Shown here one piece after another: positions 1 to 8,833 of a DNA stretch of 64,000 nucleotides. Under the pieces are notes generated by a model. It was given only the letters and a program-made list of their open reading frames with translations, was not told where the DNA came from and ran no database searches. The position numbers and the translations under genes were made by a program. Every line of letters begins with the position of its first letter. Position 1 is the first letter of the stretch. Location: positions 308,495-372,494 of the forward strand of contig NZ_FMCQ01000003.1 of assembly GCF_900091605.1 (NCBI RefSeq). Reading direction: 5' to 3'. The stretch is from Micromonospora tulbaghiae. Lineage in GTDB: Bacteria > Actinomycetota > Actinomycetes > Mycobacteriales > Micromonosporaceae.

Positions 1-504
1 TTCGTCGTTGCTGAGCCCGGCGCCCCCCTCCGGCGGCTGCCTGTCGAAGAGCTGGTCGGTGAACTCGCGGAACTTGCCGCCCTGCGCGGCGCAGCCGGAG
101 GCGGCCGAGGAGCGGGTGGAGTATTCCGTGGTGGAGAAGCGGTTCAGGAACGCGACCGGGTGGAACACCAGCTTCGCCTTGCCCTCGCTGACGAGCTGGT
201 TGAGCGTCTCGCCGTTGATCTGCTGGAACTGCTTGCAGGCCGGGCAGAGGTAGTCCTCGTACAGGTCGATGGTGACCGGTCCGGTGCCGAGCACGATGCC
301 GGTGCCGGCGTCGTTGGCCCCGGGCGGGGCGGTGAACTCGTCGGACTTCTGGCTGGAGTAGGCGGCCCAGCCGATGCCGCCGGCGATGACGAGCACCAGC
401 ACCGCGGCGATCGAGGTCCAGAGCGTGCGCTTGCGCCGCTTCTCCCGGGCGATCTGCTCGCGTACGACCCGGGCCGCGTCCCTGCGCCCCTTGCGACTAC
501 TCAT
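1..504 (-). CDS. DsbA-like thioredoxin-fold protein (C-terminus cut by window edge)
   Basis: The 168 visible residues run off the window at position 1. A basic N-terminus (about residues 1-27) precedes one membrane anchor (about 28-49), then an extracytoplasmic thioredoxin-fold region with the active-site motif CPAC at residues 87-90 in the context LYEDYLCPACKQF. This is the arrangement of membrane-anchored DsbA/DSBA-family thiol oxidoreductases, which form or exchange disulfides in secreted proteins. The ATG at 504 overlaps the end of the MauE-like gene by 8 nt, so the two are probably co-translated. The family match rests on the anchor, CPAC and the FLNRFSTTEYSTRSS stretch typical of actinobacterial members. 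The partner or substrate cannot be told from sequence. Confidence 0.85.
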   Translation of the reverse strand, partial: MSSRKGRRDAARVVREQIAREKRRKRTLWTSIAAVLVLVIAGGIGWAAYSSQKSDEFTAPPGANDAGTGIVLGTGPVTIDLYEDYLCPACKQFQQINGETLNQLVSEGKAKLVFHPVAFLNRFSTTEYSTRSSAASGCAAQGGKFREFTDQLFDRQPPEGGAGLSNDE

Positions 505-1039
505 CGGTGTCCTCCACGGTGTCGTCGCCCGCCAGCCACCCGTCCACGGAGAACGGGGTGCGGGGCCAGATCAGCAGGAACCCGGCGAGTACCAGGAACC
601 CGAGGTCCCGGAGGATCTCCGGGAGGTAGCTGGGCGTCTGGCCGGCGGCGAGCTGCCCGCCGGTGCCGAAACACCCGCAGTCGATGGCCAGGCCCCGGGC
701 CCAGGCCGAGGCGATGCCGGCGATGAAGACCACGAGCAGCGCCGCGGACACACCGGCGCTGATCCGGGTGGCGATCCCGGCGAGCAGCAGCACGCCCAGG
801 GCCAGCTCGACGAACGGCAGCGCCGCGCCGATCACGGTGGCCACGTCGTACGGCATGACCTGGTACGCGTTCACGGCCCGGCCGGAGGCGGCGAGGTCGC
901 CGACCTTGGTGCCGCCGGCGATCAGCCAGACGGCGGCGAGCCCGAGGCGGGCGGCGACGCCGAGCCAGGGCCGCAGCGTCTGCCAGCGACCGGCCGGGGA
1001 GGGGGAGGGGGTCACAGTCATTCGTCGTCCGAGTGTCAC
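497..1039 (-). CDS. MauE/DoxX-like integral membrane protein
   Basis: 180 residues with about four hydrophobic helices (near 28-45, 65-90, 95-113, 143-160). The motif DCGCFG at residues 120-125 is the paired cysteine signature of MauE-type proteins, membrane relatives of DoxX/DsbD that are thought to pass electrons to periplasmic thioredoxin-like partners. It overlaps the downstream DsbA-like gene by 8 nt, which fits a membrane electron donor with its thiol oxidoreductase. The GTG at 1039 gives the longest form; an ATG at 1021 would remove six residues. It lies 12 nt downstream of the sigma factor stop, so all three genes may share a transcript. The redox role is inferred from the family. Confidence 0.8.
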   Translation of the reverse strand: MTLGRRMTVTPSPSPAGRWQTLRPWLGVAARLGLAAVWLIAGGTKVGDLAASGRAVNAYQVMPYDVATVIGAALPFVELALGVLLLAGIATRISAGVSAALLVVFIAGIASAWARGLAIDCGCFGTGGQLAAGQTPSYLPEILRDLGFLVLAGFLLIWPRTPFSVDGWLAGDDTVEDTDE

Positions 1040-1051
1040 GAAAGGTTCCCG

Positions 1052-1639
1052 CTATCCGGTCATCGTGTCGCCGACGGCGCCGACCAGCTCGTCGCGGGCG
1101 CGTGCCACCCGGGAGCGGATGGTGCCCACCGGCACCCCCTCCACGTCGGCGGCCTCGGCGTAGGACAGGCCGAGCAACTGGGTGAGCACGAACGCGGAGC
1201 GCCGCTCGGCGGGCAGCCGGCGGACGAGGTCGGTGGCGCCGAGCTGACCGGCCGGGTCCGGGTACGGGCGGTCGGTGGCGGCCTGGGCGGCGAGCCGTGC
1301 GTCGAGCCGGCGGCGGCGCACCACTGTCCGCAGGTGGTCGGCGCAGGCCCGCCGGGCGATCCCGAGCAGCCAGGTACGCACGCTGGAGCGCCCTTCGAAG
1401 CCGGGCAGCGCCCGGAACGCCCGCAGGTACGTCTCCTGGGTCAGGTCGTCCGCGCTGTCCGGGTCGACGAGCGCGGCGGCGAAGCGCCACACCTCGGCCT
1501 GGGTGGCCCGGACGAAGGCGGCCTGCGCGTCGCGGTTCCCGTCGCGGGCGGCCAGGGCCCAGCCGGTGGCCGCGTCCCGGGCAGCGTCGGGTGCCGCCTC
1601 GGGGCGGTCGGCGGCGGTGTCGCGCGAGCCGGGGATCAC
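1052..1639 (-). CDS. ECF-family RNA polymerase sigma factor
   Basis: 195 residues. Region 2 is visible around DDLTQETYLRAFRALPGF and RTWLLGIARR, and region 4 as LPAERRSAFVLTQLLGLSYA followed by a GTIRSRVARARDEL recognition helix. This is the standard two-domain ECF sigma layout without an extension, and no anti-sigma gene is adjacent. The start is placed at GTG 1639 because the reading frame upstream lacks a plausible start and a TAACCT hexamer lies 8 nt before it, suggesting a leaderless mRNA. It heads a run with the MauE-like and DsbA-like genes and is divergent from the CopC-CopD gene, so it may control the redox/copper block. That target is a guess from neighbourhood. Confidence 0.85.
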   Translation of the reverse strand: MIPGSRDTAADRPEAAPDAARDAATGWALAARDGNRDAQAAFVRATQAEVWRFAAALVDPDSADDLTQETYLRAFRALPGFEGRSSVRTWLLGIARRACADHLRTVVRRRRLDARLAAQAATDRPYPDPAGQLGATDLVRRLPAERRSAFVLTQLLGLSYAEAADVEGVPVGTIRSRVARARDELVGAVGDTMTG

Positions 1640-1861
1640 GTCACCCGAGGTTACGCGGCGTACCTGGAGGGGACAGGGTCCTTCGACCCATTCCGTGGTC
1701 CGGCACACGCCGGGAACTTTTCCCGTCCGCCGTCCGACTACCCTCCCATGACCTCGGAGCAGGCCCGGCGTGGCGCGCGCCGCCGTGCCGGGTGGGCGCT
1801 CGGTCACGCCCGCCGGAGACCGGCTCGCCGGACCCGCCCCGGTTCGGGAACCATGGCGGTC

Positions 1862-3529
1862 ATGACTGCTGCCGTACGCCGCCCGTCCCGGGTCGTCGCC
1901 GCCCGTTCCGGGGCCGCCGCCGGGCTGCTGCTCCTGCTGGTCGCCCTGCTGCTCGTCCCGGCCACCCCGGCCGCCGCCCACGCGGTGCTGGTGAGCAGCA
2001 GCCCGGCCGCCTCCGCCGTGGTGCCCGAGGCGCCCGCGCAGGTGGTGATCACGTTCAGTGAGGGCGTCCGCAAGGTGCCCGGGAAGGTACGGGTGATCGC
2101 CCCCGACGGCTCGCGGGCCGACCGGGGCGAGCCGACGTTCCAGGGCGCCGAGGTCACCATCCCGGTGGACCCGTCCGGCGCGCGCGGCACCTACCTGGTG
2201 AGCTACCGGGTCATCTCGGCCGACAGCCACCCGGTCTCCGGCGCCTTCACCTACTCCGTCGGCGCGCCGTCGGAGCCGCCCACCGACAGCGGCTCGGACA
2301 ACCGGGCGAACCCGGTCACCGAGAACGCGGTGAAGGTGGCGAAGTACGCCGGCTACGCCGGGTTGCTGCTGCTGGTCGGCCCGGCGCTGGTGCTCGCCGC
2401 GCTCTGGCCGCGCCGGCTGTCCCGCCGGGGACCGGCACGGCTGGCCTGGACCGGGCTGGGCCTGCTGGTGGCGGCGACGCTCGCCGAGGTGTGGCTCCAG
2501 GTGCCGTACGTCAACGGCGGCGGCCTGTTCGACGTGACCGGTTCCGGCCTGGGCGACGTGCTGGGCAGTGCCTACGGCACCACGCACCTGGTCCGGCTGG
2601 GCCTGCTCGCCGCGGCGGCGTTCCTGCTCCGGCCGCTGTTCGCGGGTCCGATCGGCCGTACCGACGGGATCATCCTGGCCGTTCTCGGCGGCGCGGCGTT
2701 GTTCACCTGGCCGCTGGCCGGGCACGCGGCTGCCTCGCCCGCGCCCGCCGTCTCGGTGGTGGTGGACGCGGTGCACCTGGGCGGCATGGCCGTCTGGCTG
2801 GGCGGTCTGGTCATGCTCGCGGTGTTCCTGCTGCGCCGGGCCGACGAGCGCGAGCTGGACGCGATCCTGCCGATCTGGTCCCGCTGGGCCGCGCTCGCGG
2901 TGGCCGCGCTGCTGCTGGCCGGCACCGTGCAGGGCCTGATCGAGGTGGCCGGCATTCAGGCGCTGTTCGGCACCACGTACGGGCGGCTCCTGCTCGCCAA
3001 GATCGTGCTGTTCGCGCTGGTGATCGGCGTGGCCGCGTACTCCCGGGCGCTGGTGCGGCGGCGGGTCGCCGCCGGCCGGCCGGGCGCGATGCGACGGGCC
3101 GTGGTGGCCGAGCTGGTGATCACGGCGGTGGTGCTGGGCGTGTCGGCGACGCTCGTGCAGACCACCCCGGCGCGCACCGCCGCCGCGGACGTCGGGGGCG
3201 CCGAGCGGGGTTACTTCTCCACGACGCTCAGCAGCCCGATCTACTCGCTGGAGGTCCAGCTGGACCCGGCCGAGACCGGCAACAACTCGCTGCACCTGTA
3301 CGCCTACACCAAGGACAGCCGTCCCCAGCCGGTGCAGGAGTGGAAGGTCACCGCCGCGCTGCCGTCGGCCGGGATCGAGCCGATCACCGTCCCGCTGCTC
3401 CCGCTCAGCGACAACCACGCCACCGGCGAGGTCAACCTGCCGGCGCGAGGCGACTGGCAGTTGCGCATCACCGTCCGCACGACCGACATCGACCAGGCCA
3501 CGGTGACCGCCACCGTGCCGATCAAGTAA
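1862..3529 (+). CDS. CopC-CopD fusion, copper-resistance/copper-uptake protein
   Basis: 555 residues. A signal peptide ends in ATPAAA and the mature chain would begin at His40 (HAVLVSSSPA), the N-terminal histidine used as a copper ligand in CopC. The CopC beta-sandwich runs to about residue 140 and contains the conserved ADSHPVSGAF segment. A CopD-like membrane domain of about eight helices follows (about 160-450), then roughly 100 residues of extracellular beta-rich sequence as in actinobacterial YobN/CopD proteins. An ATG at 1853 is also possible, but the GGGAA at 1846-1850 is better spaced for 1862. It is followed after 16 nt by a ycnI-type gene, the arrangement known from Bacillus ycnJ/ycnI copper genes. 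Confidence 0.9.
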   Translation: MTAAVRRPSRVVAARSGAAAGLLLLLVALLLVPATPAAAHAVLVSSSPAASAVVPEAPAQVVITFSEGVRKVPGKVRVIAPDGSRADRGEPTFQGAEVTIPVDPSGARGTYLVSYRVISADSHPVSGAFTYSVGAPSEPPTDSGSDNRANPVTENAVKVAKYAGYAGLLLLVGPALVLAALWPRRLSRRGPARLAWTGLGLLVAATLAEVWLQVPYVNGGGLFDVTGSGLGDVLGSAYGTTHLVRLGLLAAAAFLLRPLFAGPIGRTDGIILAVLGGAALFTWPLAGHAAASPAPAVSVVVDAVHLGGMAVWLGGLVMLAVFLLRRADERELDAILPIWSRWAALAVAALLLAGTVQGLIEVAGIQALFGTTYGRLLLAKIVLFALVIGVAAYSRALVRRRVAAGRPGAMRRAVVAELVITAVVLGVSATLVQTTPARTAAADVGGAERGYFSTTLSSPIYSLEVQLDPAETGNNSLHLYAYTKDSRPQPVQEWKVTAALPSAGIEPITVPLLPLSDNHATGEVNLPARGDWQLRITVRTTDIDQATVTATVPIK

Positions 3530-3545
3530 CGGAAGGTCCCATCTG

Positions 3546-4274
3546 ATGATCCGTCTCCGGCGCCCCGCGACAGTCGCCGCGCTGACCCTCACCGCCGTCG
3601 CCACGGCGGTGCTCGGCCTGGCCGGGCCGGCCTCGGCGCACGTCACGATCAACCCGGCCGAGGGTACGCAGGGCGGCTACGGCCGGTTCGCGTTCCGGGT
3701 GCCGAACGAGAGCGACACGGCGTCGACAGTCAAGGTCGAGGTGAACCTGCCGGAGAACGCGCCGGTCGGCTCGGTCTCCACCATGCCGGTGGCGGGCTGG
3801 ACGGTCGCGGTGGAGAAGCGCAAGGTCGACCCGCCGATCGAGGTGCACGGCAGCCAGCTCACCGAGGCGGTCTCCAAGCTGACCTTCACCGCCGCGCCGA
3901 ACGGCGGCGTGAAGCCGGGCGAGTTCCAGGAGTTCCCGGTGTCCATGGGTCCGCTGCCGCAGGCCGACACGATGGTGTTCAAGGTGCTCCAGACGTACTC
4001 CGACGGCAACGTCTCCCGGTGGATCGAGGAGCCGACGCCGGGCGCGGAGGAGCCGGAGAACCCGGCGCCGGTGCTCAAGCTGGCCGCCGCGGCGCCCGCC
4101 TCGCCGGGCGCGAGCGCGCCGGCCGCCGCCGCGGCGGACGACGACGATGACGACGACGGCTCCGGCGCCGCCACCGCCCTCGGGGTGGCCGGCCTGGTCG
4201 CCGGACTGGGCGGCCTGGCCCTCGGCGGCCTGGCGTTCGCGCGTACCCGGCGGGAACCCGCAGCGAAGTCCTGA
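3546..4274 (+). CDS. YcnI-family (DUF1775) copper-binding membrane-anchored protein
   Basis: 242 residues with a signal peptide ending GPASA. The mature protein starts with His32 (HVTINPAEG), the conserved N-terminal histidine of YcnI/DUF1775 domains that binds Cu(II). The domain continues to about residue 170 with the typical RVPNES and GW(T/Q)V segments. An Ala-rich linker, a run of seven aspartates and one C-terminal transmembrane helix with a basic tail anchor it outside the cell. It is 16 nt downstream of the CopC-CopD gene and surely in the same operon, so it probably hands copper to or from CopC-CopD. A strong hairpin follows at 4288-4319. Confidence 0.9.
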   Translation: MIRLRRPATVAALTLTAVATAVLGLAGPASAHVTINPAEGTQGGYGRFAFRVPNESDTASTVKVEVNLPENAPVGSVSTMPVAGWTVAVEKRKVDPPIEVHGSQLTEAVSKLTFTAAPNGGVKPGEFQEFPVSMGPLPQADTMVFKVLQTYSDGNVSRWIEEPTPGAEEPENPAPVLKLAAAAPASPGASAPAAAAADDDDDDDGSGAATALGVAGLVAGLGGLALGGLAFARTRREPAAKS

Positions 4275-4287
4275 ACGTGAGCGGTTC

Positions 4288-4319
4288 ACCGGCCCGGCGG
4301 AACGATCCGCCGGGCCGGT
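4288..4319 (+). terminator. Hairpin terminator after the copper operon
   Basis: A perfect 14-bp stem (4288-4301 with 4306-4319) closes a 4-nt ACGA loop 13 nt after the ycnI stop. There is no T tract, as is usual for terminators in very GC-rich actinomycetes. Confidence 0.7.
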
Positions 4320-4414
4320 CGCCGTCCCGGACGGGTGCCGCCGATATCCGGCGATCGGCCGACGCGCGTCGGTAAGGTCGGCCGGGTAATTGGCTACGGA
4401 GAGGGACGACGCGA

Positions 4415-5263
4415 ATGCGTTTCGTACGCACGATCGCCGGCATGGTGCTGCTGGCCCTGGGGATTCCGGCGCTGCTGGCGGGTGGAGGTCTCTGGCTCGC
4501 CGCCCGGCACGCCGGCCCCGACGGCGGGTTCGGAGCCCGGTTCGAGCCGGTCCGCACGCCGGCCCGCGCGGTGCTGGTGGCCGACGTGGACGCGTTGCTG
4601 CGCGCCGACCTGCCGCTGGCGCGCACCGGGCAGGCCCGGCTGCACCTGACCGCGCGGGACGACGACGGCGAGGTCTTCCTCGGCCTCGCCCCGGCCGACC
4701 AGGTGCGACGGTGGCTGGCCGACGTCCCGCACAGTACGGTGCGCCGCGTCGCTGTCACCCGAGGCCAGCTACCTGTCGATCTCGACCCGGCCACCGCCGG
4801 CGCCGGCACCGCCGCGCCGATGTCCCAGCCCTTCTGGGTACGCGAGGGCGTCGGCTCCCTGGAGTGGAGCCCGGCGGAGCTTTCCGGCCGGTCGTTGAGC
4901 CTGGTCGTGATGCGCGTGGACGGCGCGGACGGGCTCGACCTGCGGATGCGTGCCGAGCTGCGGGCCGGGTGGTTCCCCGGGCTGGCGTGGGCGCTGCTGG
5001 CCGGCGGGACGCTGCTGGTGGTCCTCGCCGTGGTGGTGCTGGTGCGCCCGCTGCGGCCGCGTGAGGTGGTCTTCGTGGTCGAGCCGGACCAGGTGCCGGT
5101 GCTGGCCGGGCGTCTCGGCGTCACGTCGCTGAGCGGGCTGGGCCGGCAGCCGGGCCCGGCGTCGCGACCCGAGCGGCACCTGGTGGCAGTGGGTTCAGGG
5201 GCCGGCGCGCGGACCCGTGCGGCGATCGCTCCGCCGCCCGGCCGGTGCCCCGACGAGGACTGA
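4415..5263 (+). CDS. Membrane protein of unknown function
   Basis: 282 residues and not recognised. There is a signal-anchor helix near residues 5-30, an extracytoplasmic stretch of about 150 residues with repeated RVDG/ARTG-type beta segments, and a second hydrophobic helix near 188-213, leaving a cytoplasmic tail of about 65 residues rich in Pro, Gly and Arg. The ATG at 4415 is preceded by a purine-rich GGAGAGGGACGA. It stands alone, ended by a strong terminator and facing the GT87 gene. No catalytic motif is visible. A role at the cell envelope is all the topology supports. Confidence 0.75.
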   Translation: MRFVRTIAGMVLLALGIPALLAGGGLWLAARHAGPDGGFGARFEPVRTPARAVLVADVDALLRADLPLARTGQARLHLTARDDDGEVFLGLAPADQVRRWLADVPHSTVRRVAVTRGQLPVDLDPATAGAGTAAPMSQPFWVREGVGSLEWSPAELSGRSLSLVVMRVDGADGLDLRMRAELRAGWFPGLAWALLAGGTLLVVLAVVVLVRPLRPREVVFVVEPDQVPVLAGRLGVTSLSGLGRQPGPASRPERHLVAVGSGAGARTRAAIAPPPGRCPDED

Positions 5264-5275
5264 CGACGAGAACCC

Positions 5276-5316
5276 GAACGGCCCTCCGCGCTGCCGACGC
5301 GGAGGGCCGTTCTTCA
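5276..5316 (+). terminator. Terminator after the membrane protein gene
   Basis: A perfect 15-bp stem (5276-5290 with 5298-5312) closes a 7-nt loop. It sits between two convergent genes and could act in both directions. Confidence 0.75.
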
Positions 5317-5364
5317 CCGGGGGATCGGTGCTACCTGGAGAAACCTGAGGTAGTTGATACCAGA

Positions 5365-6660
5365 TTAGCGCTGATCGCCGTTTGTTGCGAGGTGTGTCCG
5401 TTCAGTCCGAGTCGCCGGTTCCTCGTCCGCGTGCCGGCGGATCGGCAGGACCGCGAGCACCAGCAGGCTCAGCAGGACGTACACGTTGCGGACCACGAAG
5501 TCGACCGGGTCGTCCGTGTGCACGATGGCGGTGCCCCAGTCCTGGAACGTCACCAATCCGTACACGATCGGCAGGCCGACGACGGCGGCCAGCGCGAAGA
5601 GGCCGCCGCGGCGGCGGGTCCCGGCGGGCGTCGCCGGATCGGCGTCCAGTGCCGCGTCGACGAGCACCACCACTGCGGGGATGAACCAGTACAGGTGGTG
5701 GATCCAGGTGATCGGGCTGACCAGCCCGCCCACCAGCCCGGTCAGGGTGAGACCCACCAGCGCGTCACCCGCCCGGGCCGCGCGCGCCGCCCGCCACAGT
5801 CCGAACGCGGCCACCGCCAGCGCGAGCAACAGCCACAGCAGCCGGTCCGGCTCGGCCGGCGCGGTCAGGCGGCTGAGCAGCCCGAACAGCGACTGGTTGC
5901 CGGTGTAGTCGGGGCGGCCCACCCGGTCGGTCACCCACAGCTCGTGGGTCCAGAACCGCCACGAGTCGCCCGGCGCGACCGCCGCCGCCAGCAGCGTGGC
6001 CACCGCCGCTGTCACCGCCGCCACGGCCGCCGCCCGCCACTTCCGGGCGGCGAGCAGGTAGAGCACGAAGATGCCGGGGAAGAGCTTGAGCGCCGCGGCC
6101 AGCCCCACGCCCACGCCGGCCCAGCGCCGACCCTGCGGTACGGCGAACAGCAGGTCGGCCAGGATCAGCACCACCAGCAACATGTTGATCTGCCCGAGCG
6201 TGAGCGTCTCCCGGGTGCTCTCCACCGCCAGCACCAGCAGCACGGCGACGGTCAGGCCGAACCCGAGCGGCAGGTCGTGCCGCCGCAGCACCGGCAGGAC
6301 CAGCCACCGGGTGGTCACCACCACGGCGGCAACTGTCAGCACCGCGAAGGCGGCGATGGCCACGCCGAGCCGCAGATACCCGAACGGCGCCAGGAGCAGC
6401 GCCGCGAACGGCGGATAGGTGAAGTAGAGGGCACCCTGCACCCGGTCCGGCTGGACGTAGTCGTAGAGCGGGTGCCCGGCCGCCCACCAGTCCATCGCCG
6501 ACATGTAGATCTTCTGGTCGTAGTAGTCGTGCCGCAGGTTGCGCAGGTAGGGCGCCGGCAGGATCGCGATCAGCGCCAGCACCACGACCACCCGGAGAGC
6601 CGTACGCCCGCCCGCGTCGTCGCGGGCGACGGCGGGTGGGGCGGCGGGTTCGGCTGGCAC
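5365..6660 (-). CDS. GT87-family (DUF2029) mannosyltransferase-like membrane protein
   Basis: 431 residues with about ten transmembrane helices. The first extracytoplasmic loop contains DYYDQKIYMSAMDWW and the DYV...YFTYPPFAALLLAPF segment characteristic of family GT87, polyprenyl-phosphate-mannose dependent alpha-mannosyltransferases such as PimE of mycobacteria. A likely role is adding mannose to a lipoglycan or glycolipid outside the membrane; the exact acceptor is unknown. The GTG at 6660 lies 7 nt after TAGGGT (6668-6673 on the reverse strand), so the mRNA may be leaderless. It is divergent from orn. Confidence 0.85.
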   Translation of the reverse strand: MPAEPAAPPAVARDDAGGRTALRVVVVLALIAILPAPYLRNLRHDYYDQKIYMSAMDWWAAGHPLYDYVQPDRVQGALYFTYPPFAALLLAPFGYLRLGVAIAAFAVLTVAAVVVTTRWLVLPVLRRHDLPLGFGLTVAVLLVLAVESTRETLTLGQINMLLVVLILADLLFAVPQGRRWAGVGVGLAAALKLFPGIFVLYLLAARKWRAAAVAAVTAAVATLLAAAVAPGDSWRFWTHELWVTDRVGRPDYTGNQSLFGLLSRLTAPAEPDRLLWLLLALAVAAFGLWRAARAARAGDALVGLTLTGLVGGLVSPITWIHHLYWFIPAVVVLVDAALDADPATPAGTRRRGGLFALAAVVGLPIVYGLVTFQDWGTAIVHTDDPVDFVVRNVYVLLSLLVLAVLPIRRHADEEPATRTERTHLATNGDQR

Positions 6661-6667
6661 GCAGGAA

Positions 6668-6673
6668 ACCCTA
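6668..6673 (-). promoter_or_regulatory. -10 element (TAGGGT) of the GT87 gene
   Basis: The hexamer ends 7 nt before GTG 6660, which puts the expected transcription start at or next to the start codon. No clear -35 is visible. Confidence 0.5.
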
Positions 6674-6722
6674 GCGGTCCACCTCGGCCGCCGGGCCGAG
6701 GCGCGGGCGGGTCGGCGGCGCG

Positions 6723-6728
6723 TAGTCT
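6723..6728 (+). promoter_or_regulatory. -10 element (TAGTCT) of orn
   Basis: The hexamer ends 6 nt before the GTG at 6735, predicting a leaderless orn transcript. It supports the chosen start, since no Shine-Dalgarno sequence precedes it. Confidence 0.55.
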
Positions 6729-6734
6729 GTCCCG

Positions 6735-7325
6735 GTGGCTGATCTTCTCGTCTGGATCGACTGTGAGATGACCGGGCTCGACCTGCGGCGCGACGCGCTG
6801 ATCGAGGTCGCCGCGCTCGTCACCGATCCCGACCTCAACGTGCTCGGTGACGGCGTCGACGTGGTGATCCACGCCGACGACGAGGCGCTCGACGGCATGC
6901 CGGAGATCGTGCGCACCATGCACGCCAAGTCCGGCCTCACCGAGGAGGTACGCCGCTCCACGGTGACGCTGGCCGAGGCCGAGGACATGGTGCTCGACTA
7001 CGTGACCAGCTACGTGAAGGATCCGCGTACGGCCCCGCTGTGCGGCAACTCGATCGCCACCGACAGGGGTTTCCTGGCCCGCGACATGACCCGGCTCGAC
7101 GCCCACCTGCACTACCGGATGATCGACGTGTCCTCGATCAAGGAGCTGTGCCGGCGCTGGTACCCGCGGGTGTACTTCGGGCAGCCGCAGAAGGGCCTGG
7201 CCCACCGGGCGCTCGCCGACATCCGGGAGAGCATCCGCGAGCTGGAGTACTACCGGCGGACCGTGTTCGTACCGCTGCCGGGGCCGGACGTCGAGGCCGC
7301 GAAGGCGATCGCCGCCCAGCTCTGA
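6735..7325 (+). CDS. orn: Oligoribonuclease (DEDDh 3'-5' exoribonuclease)
   Basis: 196 residues. The DEDDh active site is visible: Asp and Glu in [10 protein letters not shown] near the N-terminus, a second Asp in [10 protein letters not shown], and the terminal His/Asp pair in [15 protein letters not shown]. Oligoribonuclease degrades 2-5 nt RNAs left by other RNases, and in actinomycetes also removes pGpG, linking it to c-di-GMP turnover; a GGDEF-EAL protein is encoded later in this window. Length and sequence are typical. The GTG start is set by the -10 hexamer 6 nt upstream. Confidence 0.97.
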   Translation: MADLLVWIDCEMTGLDLRRDALIEVAALVTDPDLNVLGDGVDVVIHADDEALDGMPEIVRTMHAKSGLTEEVRRSTVTLAEAEDMVLDYVTSYVKDPRTAPLCGNSIATDRGFLARDMTRLDAHLHYRMIDVSSIKELCRRWYPRVYFGQPQKGLAHRALADIRESIRELEYYRRTVFVPLPGPDVEAAKAIAAQL

Positions 7326-7415
7326 CGCCCGCGCCGAACCCGGTGGACGGGGTCGGCCGTGGTGTGGCTATGATTGGTCCGCGCACCGCCCCGGGTGACC
7401 GGAGCGGCGAGCATG

Positions 7416-7491
7416 GTGGCTGTAGCTCAGTTGGCAGAGCACCGGGTTGTGGTCCCGGTTGTCGTGGGTTCAATTCCCATCAGTCACCCCA
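7416..7491 (+). tRNA. tRNA-His (GTG anticodon)
   Basis: A full cloverleaf is visible. GTGGCTG pairs with CAGTCAC (7481-7487) in the acceptor stem, the D arm holds AGCTCAGTTGGCAGAGC, the anticodon loop is TTGTGGT, and the T loop is TTCAATT. Position 73 is C, the CCA end is encoded (7489-7491), and G at 7415 could provide the G-1 typical of tRNA-His. Confidence 0.97.
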
Positions 7492-7495
7492 ACAC

Positions 7496-7523
7496 GAAGC
7501 CCCCTCCTCCGGGAGGGGGCTTC
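7496..7523. terminator. Bidirectional terminator between tRNA-His and L,D-transpeptidase
   Basis: A perfect 12-bp stem (7496-7507 with 7512-7523) closes a TCCG loop. It lies 5 nt after tRNA-His and 15 nt before the end of the convergent gene. Confidence 0.8.
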
Positions 7524-7537
7524 GTCGTGTGCGGGGG

Positions 7538-8833
7538 TCAGGGGGTCGGCTCGACGCTCGGCGTACCGGCGTCCGGGGTGGCGTCGGCGGCCGGCGGCTC
7601 GTACGGCAGGGCGCTGCCCTTGACGTACTCGTCCCAGCTCATGTTCCAGTCGGTCCAGCCGTTGCCGTTCTGGAGCTTGCGCTCGGTGCCCTTGACGGTG
7701 ATCGGGTCACCGATGCGGGTGTTGGCGAACAGCCAGTTGCCTTCCTTCATCGAGACGTTGACGCAGCCGTGCGACACGTTCGTGCGGCCCTGCACGCCCT
7801 CGGACCAGGGCGCGGCGTGGATGAACTCGCCGCCCCAGGTGAGCCGCTGGGCGTAGTCGATCTCGGTGCGGTAGCCCTCCTCCGGGCCCAGCTCCTCCAT
7901 GGTGTCGAAGACCGTGTGCCGGAGCTTCTCGATCACCACCATGGTGCCGCTGGAGGAGGGGGTGCTCTTCTTGCCCAGGCTCACCGGGATGGTCTTGACC
8001 ACCTTGCCGTCGCGGGTGACTGTCATCCGCTTGGTGCGGTTGTCGACAGTCATCACGAACGACGGGCCGATCTTGACGTCGACGCTGAGGTCGGCCCGGC
8101 CGTACCAGCCGCCGCCCAGCGGCAGCCCGCCCGCCTGCACCTTGTAGCTGACGGTGCTGTTGGCCTTCCAGAACGTCTTGGGCCGGTAGCGCACCTCGGT
8201 CGGGCTCACCCAGTGCCAGATGCCCTCCTGGGCCGGCTTCGAGGTGACGGTCATCCGGCGCTGGATGTCGTCGCGGTAGTCCTCCGGGATGGCCCGGCCG
8301 AACTTCACGATCAGCGGCATGGCCACGCCCACGACCTGGTTGTCGCCCAGGAAGCTGGTGACCCGGATCTGCTTGGCCGGCTTCGCCATCGTGGTGAACG
8401 TGCTGGTCGCGGTGGCAGGCTTGCCGTCGTCGCCGGTCGCCGTCACGGTCGCCGTGTACGTCTGCCCGTACTCCAGGGCCGCTGACGGCAGCCAGCTCCC
8501 GCCGTCCGCCGCGAGCGTGCCGTCGACGACCTTGCCGGCGGCGTCCTTCAGCTCGACGGTGGTGTCCTGTGCGTCCTTCGTGGTGAAGGTGACGGCGGTG
8601 GACGCGGGCACGTCCTTGGCGTCGGCGGCGGGCTCGCTGATGGTGGCCGCCGCCTTCGGGGCCTTCTCGCCGCCGTCGCCGCCGCCCTGCCAGCTCGACG
8701 GCTTGTCGCCGCCGCCGCTGGTGCAGGCGGTCAGGGCCATCGCGGCGGCGAGCAGCCCGGCCGCCAGCGCACGGCGGCGGCCGACGCGTCGGGCGCTCGC
8801 GCCCCGGATCGGTTCGTCCTGGCCAGCTCGCAT
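7538..8833 (-). CDS. L,D-transpeptidase lipoprotein (YkuD domain)
   Basis: 431 residues. A twin-arginine-like basic N-terminus leads to a lipobox LTAC (Cys about residue 37), then a Gly/Ser linker. Two Ig-like/big domains (about 60-245) precede the YkuD catalytic domain, whose active-site motif SHGCVNVS holds the nucleophilic cysteine. Such enzymes make 3-3 cross-links in peptidoglycan and are common in actinomycetes (LdtMt2-like layout). The ATG at 8833 has GAGGGAG 2-8 nt upstream. A paralogue of nearly the same design lies directly upstream at 8996. Confidence 0.93.
   Translation of the reverse strand: MRAGQDEPIRGASARRVGRRRALAAGLLAAAMALTACTSGGGDKPSSWQGGGDGGEKAPKAAATISEPAADAKDVPASTAVTFTTKDAQDTTVELKDAAGKVVDGTLAADGGSWLPSAALEYGQTYTATVTATGDDGKPATATSTFTTMAKPAKQIRVTSFLGDNQVVGVAMPLIVKFGRAIPEDYRDDIQRRMTVTSKPAQEGIWHWVSPTEVRYRPKTFWKANSTVSYKVQAGGLPLGGGWYGRADLSVDVKIGPSFVMTVDNRTKRMTVTRDGKVVKTIPVSLGKKSTPSSSGTMVVIEKLRHTVFDTMEELGPEEGYRTEIDYAQRLTWGGEFIHAAPWSEGVQGRTNVSHGCVNVSMKEGNWLFANTRIGDPITVKGTERKLQNGNGWTDWNMSWDEYVKGSALPYEPPAADATPDAGTPSVEPTP

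Noticed and set aside
374..1861. Upstream extension of the CopC-CopD frame
   Set aside because: The extra 490 or so residues run antisense to the sigma and MauE-like genes; the signal peptide begins at 1862.
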